The notes beneath the pieces are model-generated. The model saw only the letters and a program-made list of their open reading frames with translations, searched no databases and was not told where the DNA came from. A stretch of DNA of 64,000 nucleotides. It comes from Prado023 sp963714995. Lineage in GTDB: Bacteria > Actinomycetota > Actinomycetes > S36-B12 > CAIYMF01. The stretch spans positions 124,001 to 188,000 of the forward strand of contig CAVQQP010000001.1 of assembly GCA_963714995.1 (NCBI GenBank), read 5' to 3'. Positions 28,889-37,826 of this stretch are shown here, piece after piece. Numbering within the stretch: the stretch's first letter is position 1; each line of letters begins with the position of its first letter. Made by a program: the position numbers and the translations under genes.

Positions 28889-29836
28889 CTAGATGTTCGC
28901 TTCGTGCGCGGCAGCGGCGATCGCGGCGAACTGCGCCACGTCCAGGGCCTCACCGCGGGCAGTCGGGTCGACGCCGGCCGCCTCGAGCAGGGCGATCGCG
29001 CGCTGCGACCCACCTGCCCAGCCGGAGAGCGCCGAGCGCAGCATCTTGCGGCGCTGGGCGAACGCGGCATCGACCACCGCGAACACCTCGGTGCGGGAGA
29101 CGTCGTCGCGGGGCGGGGCCGTCCGGATGAGCTCGACGAGCCCGGAGTCCACGTTCGGCACCGGCCAGAAGACCGGGCGCCCGACCAGCCCGGCCAGGCG
29201 AACGTCGGCGAACCAGCGCGCCTTCACCGACGGCACGCCGTAGACCCGCGACCCGGGCGGCGCCGCGAGGCGCTCAGCCACCTCCAGCTGCACCATCACC
29301 AGCGCGCGCTCGATGGTCGGGAAGGTGGCCAGCAGGTGCAGCAGCACCGGCACGCTGATGTTGTACGGCAGGTTGGCGACCAGCGCTGTCGGGGCGACGG
29401 GCAGGTCCGTGATCCGCAGCGCGTCAGCAGCCACGACGGTGAGCCGCTCGGCGAGCGCCGGGGCCCGGTCCGCCACGGTCACGGGCAGCTGCCCGGCCAG
29501 GACCGGGTCCACCTCGACCGCCACCACGTGTCCGACCGTCTCGAGCAGCGCCAGTGTCAGCGACCCCAGCCCCGGACCGACCTCGAGGACCACGTCGTCG
29601 GCATCGACGCCGGACACCCGCACGATCCGGCGCACGGTGTTGGCGTCGATGACGAAGTTCTGCCCGAGCGTCTTGGTCGGACGCAGGTCGAGCTGGGCTG
29701 CGAGCGCGCGGATCTCCACCGGGCCGAGCAGGGCAGCAGTCGATGCGGACGCAGCCGACCCCGCTGGCCCGGACGAAGCCGGCACAGGCGCGTCACCGCC
29801 GTCGCTGCCGGCGCTGCCCCCACCCGGCTGGGTCAC
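28889..29836 (-). CDS. rsmA: 16S rRNA (adenine1518/1519-N6)-dimethyltransferase
   Basis: A 315-residue RsmA (KsgA). An N-terminal extension of about 35 Gly/Ser/Ala residues is followed by KTLGQNFVID, the SAM motif VLEVGPGLGSLT, VDPVLAG, and the catalytic NLPYNISVPVL. It dimethylates two adenines at the 3' end of 16S rRNA during 30S maturation. The GTG start at 29836 overlaps the tatD stop (GTGA), so the two are coupled. Confidence 0.95.
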   Translation of the reverse strand: MTQPGGGSAGSDGGDAPVPASSGPAGSAASASTAALLGPVEIRALAAQLDLRPTKTLGQNFVIDANTVRRIVRVSGVDADDVVLEVGPGLGSLTLALLETVGHVVAVEVDPVLAGQLPVTVADRAPALAERLTVVAADALRITDLPVAPTALVANLPYNISVPVLLHLLATFPTIERALVMVQLEVAERLAAPPGSRVYGVPSVKARWFADVRLAGLVGRPVFWPVPNVDSGLVELIRTAPPRDDVSRTEVFAVVDAAFAQRRKMLRSALSGWAGGSQRAIALLEAAGVDPTARGEALDVAQFAAIAAAAHEANI

Positions 29837-30714
29837 GCCCAGTCCCCGAAGGCCCGCAGGGTGTTGGCGTGCAGGTCGTCGCAGAGGGTCTCGAGGTCGT
29901 CGCCGCGCAGCTCGGCCAGCCGGCGCACGGTCAGCGGCACGAGGTAGCTGGCGTTGACCCGGCCGCGGTGCGGCGTGGGGGTCAGGAACGGCGCATCGGT
30001 CTCCACGAGGATCCGGTCGCGCGGGACCACCGGAGCAGCGGCGTGCAGGTCGCGGGCGTTGGTGAACGTCACCGTGCCAGCGAACGACACGTACCAGCCG
30101 TGCTCGGCGGCGACCCGAGCCATCGGCTCGTCGCCGGAGAAGCAGTGGAAGACCACCACCTCGGGCAAGCCGGCACCGGCCAGCTCGTCGAGCAGCACCC
30201 GGATGACGTCCTCGTGGGAGTCGCGGTCGTGGATCACCAGCGCGCGGCCGAGCCGTCGGGCCATGTCGATGTGCGCCCGGAACGACTGCTCCTGGATCAC
30301 CCAGGCGTCCGGCTCCCGGGTCCGGTAGAAGTCCAGCCCGGTCTCCCCGATGCCCCGGACCCGGGCCGAGCCCGCGGCCAGGGACTCCACCGTGGCAAGG
30401 GCCGCGTCGAGCTCGCCCTTCGCGGCGAGCCGGGGCGCCTCGTTCGGGTGGATCCCGATGGCCGCGAGGATCGCGGGATGCTCCTGCGCCATCGCCACCG
30501 CCGCATGGACGTCGCGGATCGAGCAGCCCACCTGGACGATGCCGGTGACGTTGACCGAGGCAGCGGCAGCCACCGCCTCCGCCGGACTCAGCGCGTCCTC
30601 GTCACCGCCGCGCATGTCGATGTGGCAGTGCGAGTCGATGACCGGTCTGGGCAGCGGCTCGGGCAGCGGCGGACGCGGGGCGGTCGCGCGGGCATCAGGC
30701 ACTGGCCGGCGCAT
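29833..30714 (-). CDS. tatD: TatD-family metal-dependent deoxyribonuclease
   Basis: A 293-residue TatD-type hydrolase with a TIM-barrel metal site: IDSHCHIDM (His-x-His), GIGETGLDFYR (Glu), FHCFSGD and ILVETDAPFL (Asp). Such enzymes are 3'-5' exonucleases or deacylases. The ATG at 30714 overlaps the 3' end of metG by about 20 bases. metG-tatD-rsmA is a conserved actinobacterial run. Confidence 0.94.
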   Translation of the reverse strand: MRRPVPDARATAPRPPLPEPLPRPVIDSHCHIDMRGGDEDALSPAEAVAAAASVNVTGIVQVGCSIRDVHAAVAMAQEHPAILAAIGIHPNEAPRLAAKGELDAALATVESLAAGSARVRGIGETGLDFYRTREPDAWVIQEQSFRAHIDMARRLGRALVIHDRDSHEDVIRVLLDELAGAGLPEVVVFHCFSGDEPMARVAAEHGWYVSFAGTVTFTNARDLHAAAPVVPRDRILVETDAPFLTPTPHRGRVNASYLVPLTVRRLAELRGDDLETLCDDLHANTLRAFGDWA

Positions 30715-32315
30715 CCTCGGGCAGGCGCGGGAAGAGTGCGGCCCCCTTGGTCACCCGGACGCCGGCGGGGAGCTGGCCCCAGCGGCTGACATCCCCGATC
30801 CGCTGGTCGCCGATCGCCCCCAGGCCCTCGGCAGCCCCGATCGACTCCCACAGGGTGCCCATGGCGCGCGGCATCACGGAGTTGTGCAGCACGGCGACCG
30901 CCCGCAGCGCCTCACACGTCGTGTAGAGCACCGTCGCCAGTCGCTCGCGCGCCACCGGGTCGTCAGCACGCTTCGCCAGGGCCCACGGCTCCTGCTCGGT
31001 GACGTAGAGGTTGACCGCGTCGACGAAGCCCTTGACCGCGCCGATCCCGGCGGTGAAGTCCAGCTTCGAGTAGGCGCCGTCGGCATCCTGCACGGCCGTC
31101 AGCAGGGCGTCGGCCAGTGCGAGGTCGGCGTTGGCGAAGGCCCCCGGGGCGGGCAGCACGCCGTCGAAGTACTTGCCGACCATGGCCGTGGCCCGCGATC
31201 CGAGGTTGCCCAGGCCGTTGGCCAGCTCCGAGGTGTAGCGGGCAGCCATGTCCTCCCACGAGAACGACCCGTCGTTGCCGAACTGGATCGCACGCAGGAA
31301 GTAGTAGCGGAACGCATCGACGCCGAAGTGGTCGATGATCTGCTCCGGGGCGATGCCGGTGAGCTTGCTCTTGCTCATCTTCTCCCCGCCCACGAGCAGC
31401 CAGCCGTGGGCGTAGACCTGACCGGGCAGGGGCAGGCCGGCAGCCATCAGCATCGCCGGCCAGATCACGGCGTGGAAGCGCAGGATGTCCTTGCCGACCA
31501 GGTGGATGTCCGCGGGCCACGTGGACGCGAACCTCGTGGCACCCGACGACGGCGGCTCGTCCCCGAGGCCCGACGGCGGTGGCGTAGTTGAGCAGCGCGT
31601 CGAACCAGACGTAGACGACCTGCGAGGTGTCCCACGGCACCGGGATTCCCCAGTCGAAGCTCGACCGGGAGATGGACAGGTCCTGCAGGCCGCTGCGGAT
31701 GAAGGAGGTGACCTCGTTGTGCGCGCTCTGCGGCGCGACCGCGTCCGGGTGCTCCTCGTAGTGCGTCAGCAGGGCGTCGCCGAAGGCCGAGAGCCGGAAG
31801 AACCAGTTGGTCTCGGAGACGATCTCCACCGGGCGGCTGTGCACCGGGCAGAGCATCTGGCCCTCGAGCTCGCCGGTCCCGGGCACCAGGTCGCCGGAGA
31901 GCTTGAACTCCTCGCAGCCGACGCAGTACGGCCCCTCGTAGTCCCCGGAGTAGATGTGCCCGGAGTCCTTGAGCCGGGTCAGGAAGTGCTGGACGCGCGA
32001 CTCGTGGCGACGCTCGGTGGTGCGGATGAAGTCGTCGTTGGCCACGTCGAGGGTCGTCAGCACGGGCTTCCAGTGCTCGGCGACCAGCCGGTCGGCCCAC
32101 TGCTGGGGGGTGACACCGGCCGCCTCGGCCGTGCGCAGGACCTTCTCCCCGTGCTCGTCGGTGCCGGTGAGCAGCCAGACGCTCTCCCCGCGCTGGCGGT
32201 GCCAGCGGCAGATCGTGTCCGCCGCCACGGTCGTGTAGGCATGCCCGATGTGCGGGGCGTCGTTGACGTAGTAGATGGGCGTGGTGACGTAGAACGCCTT
32301 GCCGGTCGGGCTCAT
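30695..32315 (-). CDS. metG: methionyl-tRNA synthetase, one frame break
   Basis: MetG charges tRNA-Met. The start is ATG 32315 (MSPTGKAFYVTTPIYYVNDA) with the HIGH-type motif PHIGHAYT, the zinc segment CVGCEEFKL, then CPVHSRPVEIV. Near 31570 one G is extra: GTCGGGCCTCGGGGAC should read VGLGD. The next frame then continues PADIHLVGKDILRFHAVIWP, through GEKMSKSKLTG (KMSKS) and the anticodon domain to PRLPEDAPASA. Corrected length is about 540 residues, typical of the short MetG without the C-terminal tRNA-binding domain. The gene is essential, so error rather than mutation is expected. Confidence 0.93.
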
Positions 32316-32379
32316 GGGGCCAGATTCTAGTTGGGCGCGCACAGCCGCCTCACCCGAGCGGGTGCGGCACGATGGGCCC

Positions 32380-33270
32380 ATGCCCGACGCCGAGCCCGAC
32401 GCCCAGGAGTCCGATCTGCCCGGGGCCGGGACCCTGGTCCTGGCCGGCACGCCGCTGGGCAACCCGGCCGACGCCTCGCCGAGGCTCGCACGACTCCTGG
32501 TCACCGCTGACCTGGTCGCCGCCGAGGACACCCGCCGGCTGCGCCGGCTGCTGGCCGACATGGAGGTGGTGCGCACGGGTCCGGTGGTGTCGTACTACGA
32601 GGATGTCGAGCGCGAGCGGCTGCCGCGCCTGCTCGCCGTCCTGGCCGCCGGGGGCACGGTCGCGCTGGTCACGGACGCCGGGATGCCCTCGGTGAGCGAC
32701 CCCGGGTACCGGGCCGCCCGGGCGGCTCTGGATGCCGGGTATGCGGTCACGTCCCTGCCCGGCCCCTCGGCGGTCACGACCGCGCTGGCGGTGTCCGGCC
32801 TGCCGTGCGACCGGTTCTGCTTCGAGGGGTTCATCCCGCGCAAGGCCGCCGAGCGTGGCGCCCGGCTGGCCGAGCTCGCCGACGAGCCGCGCACACAGGT
32901 CTACTTCGAGTCCCCGCGGCGCTTGGCGGCGACCCTGGCCGACATGGCCGGGGCGTTCGGGGCCGATCGTCCGGCCGCGGTCTGCCGCGAGCTGTCCAAG
33001 ACGTACGAGGAGGTCCTGCGCGGCGGCCTCGGCGAGCTGGCGGCATGGGCGCAGACCGGGGTGCGGGGCGAGATCACGCTCGTGGTCCAGGGCGCCCCCG
33101 CCGCCACCGGAGGGGACACCGACGCGTCCGGCCTGGCCGCCCGGGTCGCGGCACTGGAAGCCCAGGGAGTCCCGCGCAAGGAGGCCATCGGGCTGGTCGC
33201 CACCAGCACGGGAGCCGCCAAGCGGTCGGTGTTCGACGCCGTGGTCGCCCACAAGCCCCGTGAGGGGTGA
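32380..33270 (+). CDS. rsmI: 16S rRNA (cytidine1402-2'-O)-methyltransferase
   Basis: A 296-residue RsmI of the tetrapyrrole-methylase fold. GTLVLAGTPLGNPADASPRL, AAEDTRRLRRLL, LVTDAGMPSVSDPGYRA and LPGPSAVTTALAVSGLP are all family motifs, and the C-terminus has the DNA-binding-like GVPRKEAIGLVA helix. ATG 32380 (MPDAEPDAQESDLPGAG) is preferred over an ATG at 32299, which lies in the metG start region. It diverges from metG across 64 bases, the usual actinobacterial pairing. Confidence 0.94.
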   Translation: MPDAEPDAQESDLPGAGTLVLAGTPLGNPADASPRLARLLVTADLVAAEDTRRLRRLLADMEVVRTGPVVSYYEDVERERLPRLLAVLAAGGTVALVTDAGMPSVSDPGYRAARAALDAGYAVTSLPGPSAVTTALAVSGLPCDRFCFEGFIPRKAAERGARLAELADEPRTQVYFESPRRLAATLADMAGAFGADRPAAVCRELSKTYEEVLRGGLGELAAWAQTGVRGEITLVVQGAPAATGGDTDASGLAARVAALEAQGVPRKEAIGLVATSTGAAKRSVFDAVVAHKPREG

Positions 33271-33325
33271 CCATCACCCGGGCCGCGCAGCCGGGACCCC
33301 AGGGGCGGGTGCGCCGTGGTTCGCC

Positions 33326-34894
33326 TCAGACCCAGGTGGGCAGCCACATGCGCCAGTCCCAGCGCTCGTAGGGCAGCACCTCACCGGTCCAGATCGGCAG
33401 GAAGAACCAGGTCGCGGCGACGACCAGCAGCAGGACCGTGCCCGCCGCCAGGATCCCCCACTGCCGGCGCGAGGCCGTGGCGTCCGGTCCCCCGGCGAGA
33501 CTGGCCAGCGAGATGGCCAGCATCCCGGCGAGGAAGGGGACCAGGACGATCGCGTAGAACGTGAAGATCGTGCGACCGTGGAAGACCAGCCACGGCAGCC
33601 AGCCCGCCAGGTACGCGACGAGCAGCGCCCCACTGCGCCAGTCGCGCCCGGCCACCGCCCGCCACGCGTTGTGGAACAGCGCCAGGAGCCCGGCCCACCA
33701 GATGATCGGGTTGCCGAGCGCCAGCACCTCCTGGGCGCAGCGATCCGAGCCGCAGGCGCCCTCGGGTGACTCGTAGTGGAACGATGTGGGCCGCGACATG
33801 ACCGGCCAGGACCACGCACTGGACTTGTAGGAGTGCGGCGAGTCCAGCCCGACGTGGAACGCCCAGGCCGCGCGGTGGTACTCGGCCAGGGACCGCAGCG
33901 CATCGGGCACGAACGGCCACCCGGCATTCGTCGCCGCCCAGTCCCGGTCGTACCCGCCGTCGGTCACCAGCCAGCCGGTCCAGGTGATCAGGTAGGCGAC
34001 GAACCCGACGATCACGATGCTCAGGAACGCCGGCAGGGCGTCACGCAGCAGGACCCCGTGCAGTGGGCGTCCCGCACCGAGCTCGCGGCGCAGCTGGAGG
34101 TCCCAGTAGACGGTGAGCAGTCCGAAGAACGCGACGTACCAGAGGCCGCTCCACTTGACCCCGCAGGCGAGCCCCAGCGAGACCCCCGCAGCGATCCGCC
34201 AGGGCCGAAGGCCGAACCCGGGCCCGAGGATGACGGGATTGCCCTCCCAGAGGGTGCGCCAGGCATCCGCACGACGCCGGACCGCGTCGCGGTCCAGGAG
34301 CAGGAAGCCGAAGGCCGCAAGCACGAGGAACATCAGGGTGAGGTCGAGCAGGGCGGTCCTGCTCATGACGATGTGCAGGCCATCCAGGGCGACCAGCAGT
34401 CCCGCGACGGTCCCGACCAGGTCGGAGCGGGTGAGCCGGCGGATGATCCGGGCGACCATCAGGACGCTCAGGGTCCCGAGGACGGCAACCCCGAAGCGCC
34501 ACCCGAAGGGCACCACCCCGAAGGCCCACTCACCGGTCGCGATGACCCACTTGCCCAGCGGCGGATGGACCACGAACGACGGGTCCTGCTTGAAGATGTC
34601 GAGCACATCCCACGGCGCGTCCTGCGCGAGGATCATGTCGTCGGCGCCATCGACCGCCTGGCGCTCGTACCCGAAGCGCAGCAGGGCCAGGGCGTCCTTC
34701 ACGTAGTACGTCTCGTCGAAGCTGATCGCGTCGGGCCGCCCCAGGTTCACGAACCGGAGCAGCCCGGCCAGCACGGTCACCAGCAGCGGCCCGATCCACC
34801 CCCGCAGCCCGTGGGAGGGCATCGGTCGATGCATCGTCGGGACCGGTGCCGCCACCGCGGACTCGGCCGCTGCTGACTCGACAGTGACGGACAC
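33326..34894 (-). CDS. dolichyl-phosphate-mannose--protein mannosyltransferase (PMT family)
   Basis: A 522-residue polytopic membrane GT-C glycosyltransferase. The catalytic first loop has FDETYYVKDALALLRFGYER (Asp-Glu), followed by HPPLGKWVIA. About ten hydrophobic helices follow, with LTWTGWLVTDGGYDRDW- and HSYKSSAWSWPVMSRPTSFH-type loops matching actinobacterial Pmt, which O-mannosylates secreted proteins from polyprenyl-phosphate mannose. It converges on rsmI and has its own start region next to the WS/DGAT gene. manA in this window could supply mannose-6-P. Confidence 0.93.
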   Translation of the reverse strand: MSVTVESAAAESAVAAPVPTMHRPMPSHGLRGWIGPLLVTVLAGLLRFVNLGRPDAISFDETYYVKDALALLRFGYERQAVDGADDMILAQDAPWDVLDIFKQDPSFVVHPPLGKWVIATGEWAFGVVPFGWRFGVAVLGTLSVLMVARIIRRLTRSDLVGTVAGLLVALDGLHIVMSRTALLDLTLMFLVLAAFGFLLLDRDAVRRRADAWRTLWEGNPVILGPGFGLRPWRIAAGVSLGLACGVKWSGLWYVAFFGLLTVYWDLQLRRELGAGRPLHGVLLRDALPAFLSIVIVGFVAYLITWTGWLVTDGGYDRDWAATNAGWPFVPDALRSLAEYHRAAWAFHVGLDSPHSYKSSAWSWPVMSRPTSFHYESPEGACGSDRCAQEVLALGNPIIWWAGLLALFHNAWRAVAGRDWRSGALLVAYLAGWLPWLVFHGRTIFTFYAIVLVPFLAGMLAISLASLAGGPDATASRRQWGILAAGTVLLLVVAATWFFLPIWTGEVLPYERWDWRMWLPTWV

Positions 34895-34965
34895 GGCGCC
34901 ATGCTAGGACGGCTCGACCCGGCGGGCAGGACGCCCCGCCCGCGGTCGACCCAGTGACCCCGGGT

Positions 34966-36552
34966 TCAGGCCTCGTCCGTGACCGGGGCCTTCTTCGCCG
35001 GGGCCTTCTTCGCCGGGGCCCTCCTGGCAGGGGCCTTCTTCGCCGGGGCCCTCGTCGCGGGGGCTCGCTTCCTCGTCGGAGCCGTCATCGCCGGGTGGGC
35101 AGCAGAGGGCTCCTGAACCTGCTCCCCGGAGTGCAGGCCGAGGACAGCGTGAGCCTGCGGGTCGGCGATCGCCAGCACCTCGTCGAATGCGGCCCGGATG
35201 CACTCGATGAACACCTCAGGATCGGGGACGGCGCGGGTGTCGATGTTGATGCCGACGTAGGCGACGCCGTTGTAGGTCATCAGGCCCACGTTGACCGCCG
35301 CCCCGCCCTTGGGGGCGAACGGCACGATCGCCTGGACCTCGGCACCGGAGGCGTAGAGCGCGATCGGCGGTCCGGGGACATTGGTGATCGCCAGGTCGCA
35401 GCCCTTCATCATCCCGGATGCCACCGAGGTGGCCGCGCTCTGCGGCAGGGCGGTCAGCAGCCGGTAGATGCTGTCGCTGACGACGAGCGCCGGCTCCGTG
35501 CGCGCCTGCATGAGCAGCGGCGACAGGCGCCTGATCCGGGTCTCGGGATCCCCGGTGTCGATCGGCATCGGGAACCGCGCGGGCACCCAGCGGTTGCCCG
35601 CCGAGTCGTCGCTGGACGTGCGCATGTTCACCGGCATGTTGACCCGGACGTACTCGCACGGGGCGTTGTGGGCCTCGTGGTAGGCAGCCACTCCACCGCC
35701 CACCGCGGCCATGTAGGTGTCGTTGAGCGTGCCGCCGACCTTCTTGGCCGCGGCCTTGAAGGGCCTGAAGGGGACCTGGAGGACGGCCATGTGCACGGAC
35801 AGCGACCGGCCGTGCATGAGCGGGCTCAGGGGCTCGTTGGCAGGGGCGAGCAGACGGGCTGCCGACTGGGCGAACGCGGCACCGGAGACCGCCGACTCAC
35901 CCGGGTCCGCCACGACGCGCTCGACCAGCCCGATCGCGCCGCCGGTGAGGGACCTGCCCTGCCGGAGCACCGAGGTGGCCGCGAACTTCGCACCGTTGGC
36001 GAGGCGGCCGGGCAGGCCCAGCACACCACCGGTCGGCGCATCGGGCATCGGACCGAGATCGGTCGACGGGGTGCGTGTGAGGTCGAACAGGCTGGCCGCC
36101 ATGGCCATGCCGCCCACGCCGTCGGTGATGGCGTGGTGCAGCTTGATGATCACCGCGGAGCGCTCGCCGTCCCAGCCCTGGACCAGTGCCATCTCCCAGA
36201 GCGGTCGGTCGCGGTCGAAGTCCTGCTCGGCCATCTGCTCGGCGATGCGCATGAGCGGCCGGTCCGTGCCGTCCGCGGGCACGTGGAAGCGCTTGAGGTG
36301 GAACGTCATGTCGAAGTTCGGGTCGACCTCCCAGCGGGGCGGGATCGGCGACACGGGGTTGCCGATGACCCGCTGGCGCAGCTTCGGGACCGCAAGTGTC
36401 ATCCGGGTGATCCGGTCGACGAGCAGCTCGACCTCCGGTTCCGTGTCGAGCACCGTCATGGCGACCACCACGGAGCGCAGGATCGGGTCCTGCTCCACGC
36501 CCCACATGACGGCATCGAACGCACCCATCCGATCAAGCCTGTCGTCAGACAT
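34966..36552 (-). CDS. wax ester synthase/diacylglycerol acyltransferase with histone-H1-like tail
   Basis: A 528-residue WS/DGAT-family acyltransferase that joins acyl-CoA to fatty alcohol or diacylglycerol for storage lipid. The catalytic motif HHxxxDG is KLHHAITDGVGGM near residue 140. PLWEMALVQGWDG, NDTYMAAVGGGVAAY and the C-terminal GLMTYNGVAYVGINIDTRAV are also typical. After the enzyme comes a tail of about 40 residues of Lys/Arg-Ala-Pro repeats (RAPAKKAPARRAPAKKAPA). Such tails are known from HU and H1-like proteins and are odd on this enzyme. Start ATG 36552, stop 34966. Confidence 0.9.
   Translation of the reverse strand: MSDDRLDRMGAFDAVMWGVEQDPILRSVVVAMTVLDTEPEVELLVDRITRMTLAVPKLRQRVIGNPVSPIPPRWEVDPNFDMTFHLKRFHVPADGTDRPLMRIAEQMAEQDFDRDRPLWEMALVQGWDGERSAVIIKLHHAITDGVGGMAMAASLFDLTRTPSTDLGPMPDAPTGGVLGLPGRLANGAKFAATSVLRQGRSLTGGAIGLVERVVADPGESAVSGAAFAQSAARLLAPANEPLSPLMHGRSLSVHMAVLQVPFRPFKAAAKKVGGTLNDTYMAAVGGGVAAYHEAHNAPCEYVRVNMPVNMRTSSDDSAGNRWVPARFPMPIDTGDPETRIRRLSPLLMQARTEPALVVSDSIYRLLTALPQSAATSVASGMMKGCDLAITNVPGPPIALYASGAEVQAIVPFAPKGGAAVNVGLMTYNGVAYVGINIDTRAVPDPEVFIECIRAAFDEVLAIADPQAHAVLGLHSGEQVQEPSAAHPAMTAPTRKRAPATRAPAKKAPARRAPAKKAPAKKAPVTDEA
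34985..35070 (-). repeat. 18-bp-unit repeat encoding Lys/Ala/Pro tail
   Basis: GGGGCCTTCTTCGCC-type units recur four to five times with small changes and encode the APAKKAPAKK tail of the WS/DGAT. The periodicity suggests expansion by duplication. Confidence 0.75.
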
Positions 36553-36636
36553 CCGCTCTCCTCACCGTGGCCGTCTCCGGCCCCGAGGCTATCCGGCTGG
36601 ATGGTCCGACGCACGGGCGCGCGCGTGCGATCGGGC

Positions 36637-36651
36637 GTGGAGCTGAGGGGA
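36637..36651. repeat. 15-base copy of the tRNA-Ala 3' end
   Basis: GTGGAGCTGAGGGGA here is identical to 36751-36765, the 3' end of tRNA-Ala with one flanking base, 114 bases away in the same orientation. Confidence 0.7.
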
Positions 36652-36705
36652 TCCGTCGGTCGCCCACCGGGCGACCTCCTCCCGAGTCCCCCCGTGCAGC
36701 CAGCA

Positions 36706-36751
36706 CACATGCCAAGGGCCCGGGGGAACATCCCCGGGCCCGTGCCATGTG
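36706..36751 (-). terminator. tRNA-Ala terminator, long hairpin
   Basis: The inner arms GGGCCCGGGG and CCCCGGGCCC pair perfectly around a six-base loop; outer bases CACATGCCA/TGCCATGTG extend the stem to about 20 positions with two mismatches. It begins one base after the tRNA 3' end. Confidence 0.8.
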
Positions 36752-36824
36752 TGGAGCTGAGGGGACTCGAACCCCTGACCCCCTCGATGCGAACGAGGTG
36801 CGCTACCAGCTGCGCTACAGCCCC
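36752..36824 (-). tRNA. tRNA-Ala(CGC)
   Basis: A 73-base cloverleaf with acceptor GGGGCTG/CAGCTCC that includes the G3:U70 pair, the identity element for alanyl-tRNA synthetase. The anticodon arm is CCTCG-TTCGCAT-CGAGG, giving anticodon CGC, and the discriminator is A. Confidence 0.96.
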
Positions 36825-36911
36825 TTGAGCACTCCTAGGGTACCCAGTCCCAGCCGTCAGGACCAAACCACTTCAGCGGCGGGCGCGGGGTCCGCGCGAC
36901 CGCGAGGGGGA

Positions 36912-37811
36912 CTACTCGTTGACCGCGCGCGGCCGGTAGACCGGTGCGGAGGTGTCCTGCGCCTGCCAGGCGGCCGACTGCTGTGCGAGGAACTCCTCAT
37001 CACGGGAGCGCGCCTCGGCCGCGGCCTGCTCGGCCTTCGCACGGGCGATCGCCTCGGCCTTCGCCGCCGCCATCCGCTCGGCGCGCGCCTTCTGCTGCTG
37101 GGCGCGCTCCAACATCGCCGCGGCCGTCCACGCCCCAGGGGTGGCCGTGTCGATGACGCGGGGGAACTCCGCGGCCGGCGGTGCCGTGACATAGGTGGGC
37201 AGGGTGGCCGGGCGAGCCTCCCAGGTGGCCCCTGACTGGCCCGCCACCACGCGGCGCGGCGTGGGCGCCTTGGCCGCCTGCGCGGCCGGAACCCGCTGGC
37301 CGTGGGACTCGCGACGCCGCTGGGCCGCACGCACCTGATGGCGCGCGGTGCCGACGAACGCGGCGATCAGGCCCACCGGGATGACGAGCGCGATCGGCAG
37401 CAGGATCCCCCCGACGACCAGGCCCGCGACCACGACGAGCCCCGCCCCGAGGATGCCGAGGACGACCCGACGGCGCGCCGCAGCGGAGGTCGTCGCCGCC
37501 TTCGCACCCACCCCCGACACCAGTCCGGTGACCCGACCGCTCATCGCCGAGAGATCCTGGCGGCTGACGGTGAAGACCTCAGGGGCGACGTCGCCGCCGC
37601 GGGACGCAGCGCGCTGGGTCTCGCCCTCGGAGCCCTCCGGGATCGGCAGCGGGATGCCGAGGACGGAATCCCGCTGGGACAGCGCCGCCAGGCTTCGGCT
37701 GAACCGGTTGACGGAACGCTCGGAGTCCATGTGATCGTGGCGCCGCAACCACGCCGGGACCAGGACCACGGCCCAGACGGCGATGATTGCCACGTAGATC
37801 AGACCCGTCAC
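36912..37811 (-). CDS. sepX: SepX/GlpR-type divisome membrane protein
   Basis: A 299-residue membrane protein from GTG 37811 (MTGLIYVAIIAVWAVVLVPA). One N-terminal transmembrane helix, a cytosolic segment with RSVNRFSRSLAALS, two adjacent helices near residues 113-150, and a long charged Ala/Glu/Lys-rich C-terminal helix (AERMAAAKAEAIARAKAEQA) are visible. Topology and the glp-rimJ neighbours match SepX (Streptomyces) / GlpR (Corynebacterium), which bind FtsZ or the gephyrin-like Glp at the septum. The assignment rests on synteny and layout rather than a single motif. Confidence 0.82.
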   Translation of the reverse strand: MTGLIYVAIIAVWAVVLVPAWLRRHDHMDSERSVNRFSRSLAALSQRDSVLGIPLPIPEGSEGETQRAASRGGDVAPEVFTVSRQDLSAMSGRVTGLVSGVGAKAATTSAAARRRVVLGILGAGLVVVAGLVVGGILLPIALVIPVGLIAAFVGTARHQVRAAQRRRESHGQRVPAAQAAKAPTPRRVVAGQSGATWEARPATLPTYVTAPPAAEFPRVIDTATPGAWTAAAMLERAQQQKARAERMAAAKAEAIARAKAEQAAAEARSRDEEFLAQQSAAWQAQDTSAPVYRPRAVNE

Positions 37812-37826
37812 GAGCCGGAATCTACT

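Noticed and set aside
36637..36765. Integrated element at tRNA-Ala
   Set aside because: Only 114 bases separate the repeats and they hold just the tRNA terminator. No integrase or foreign gene is present.
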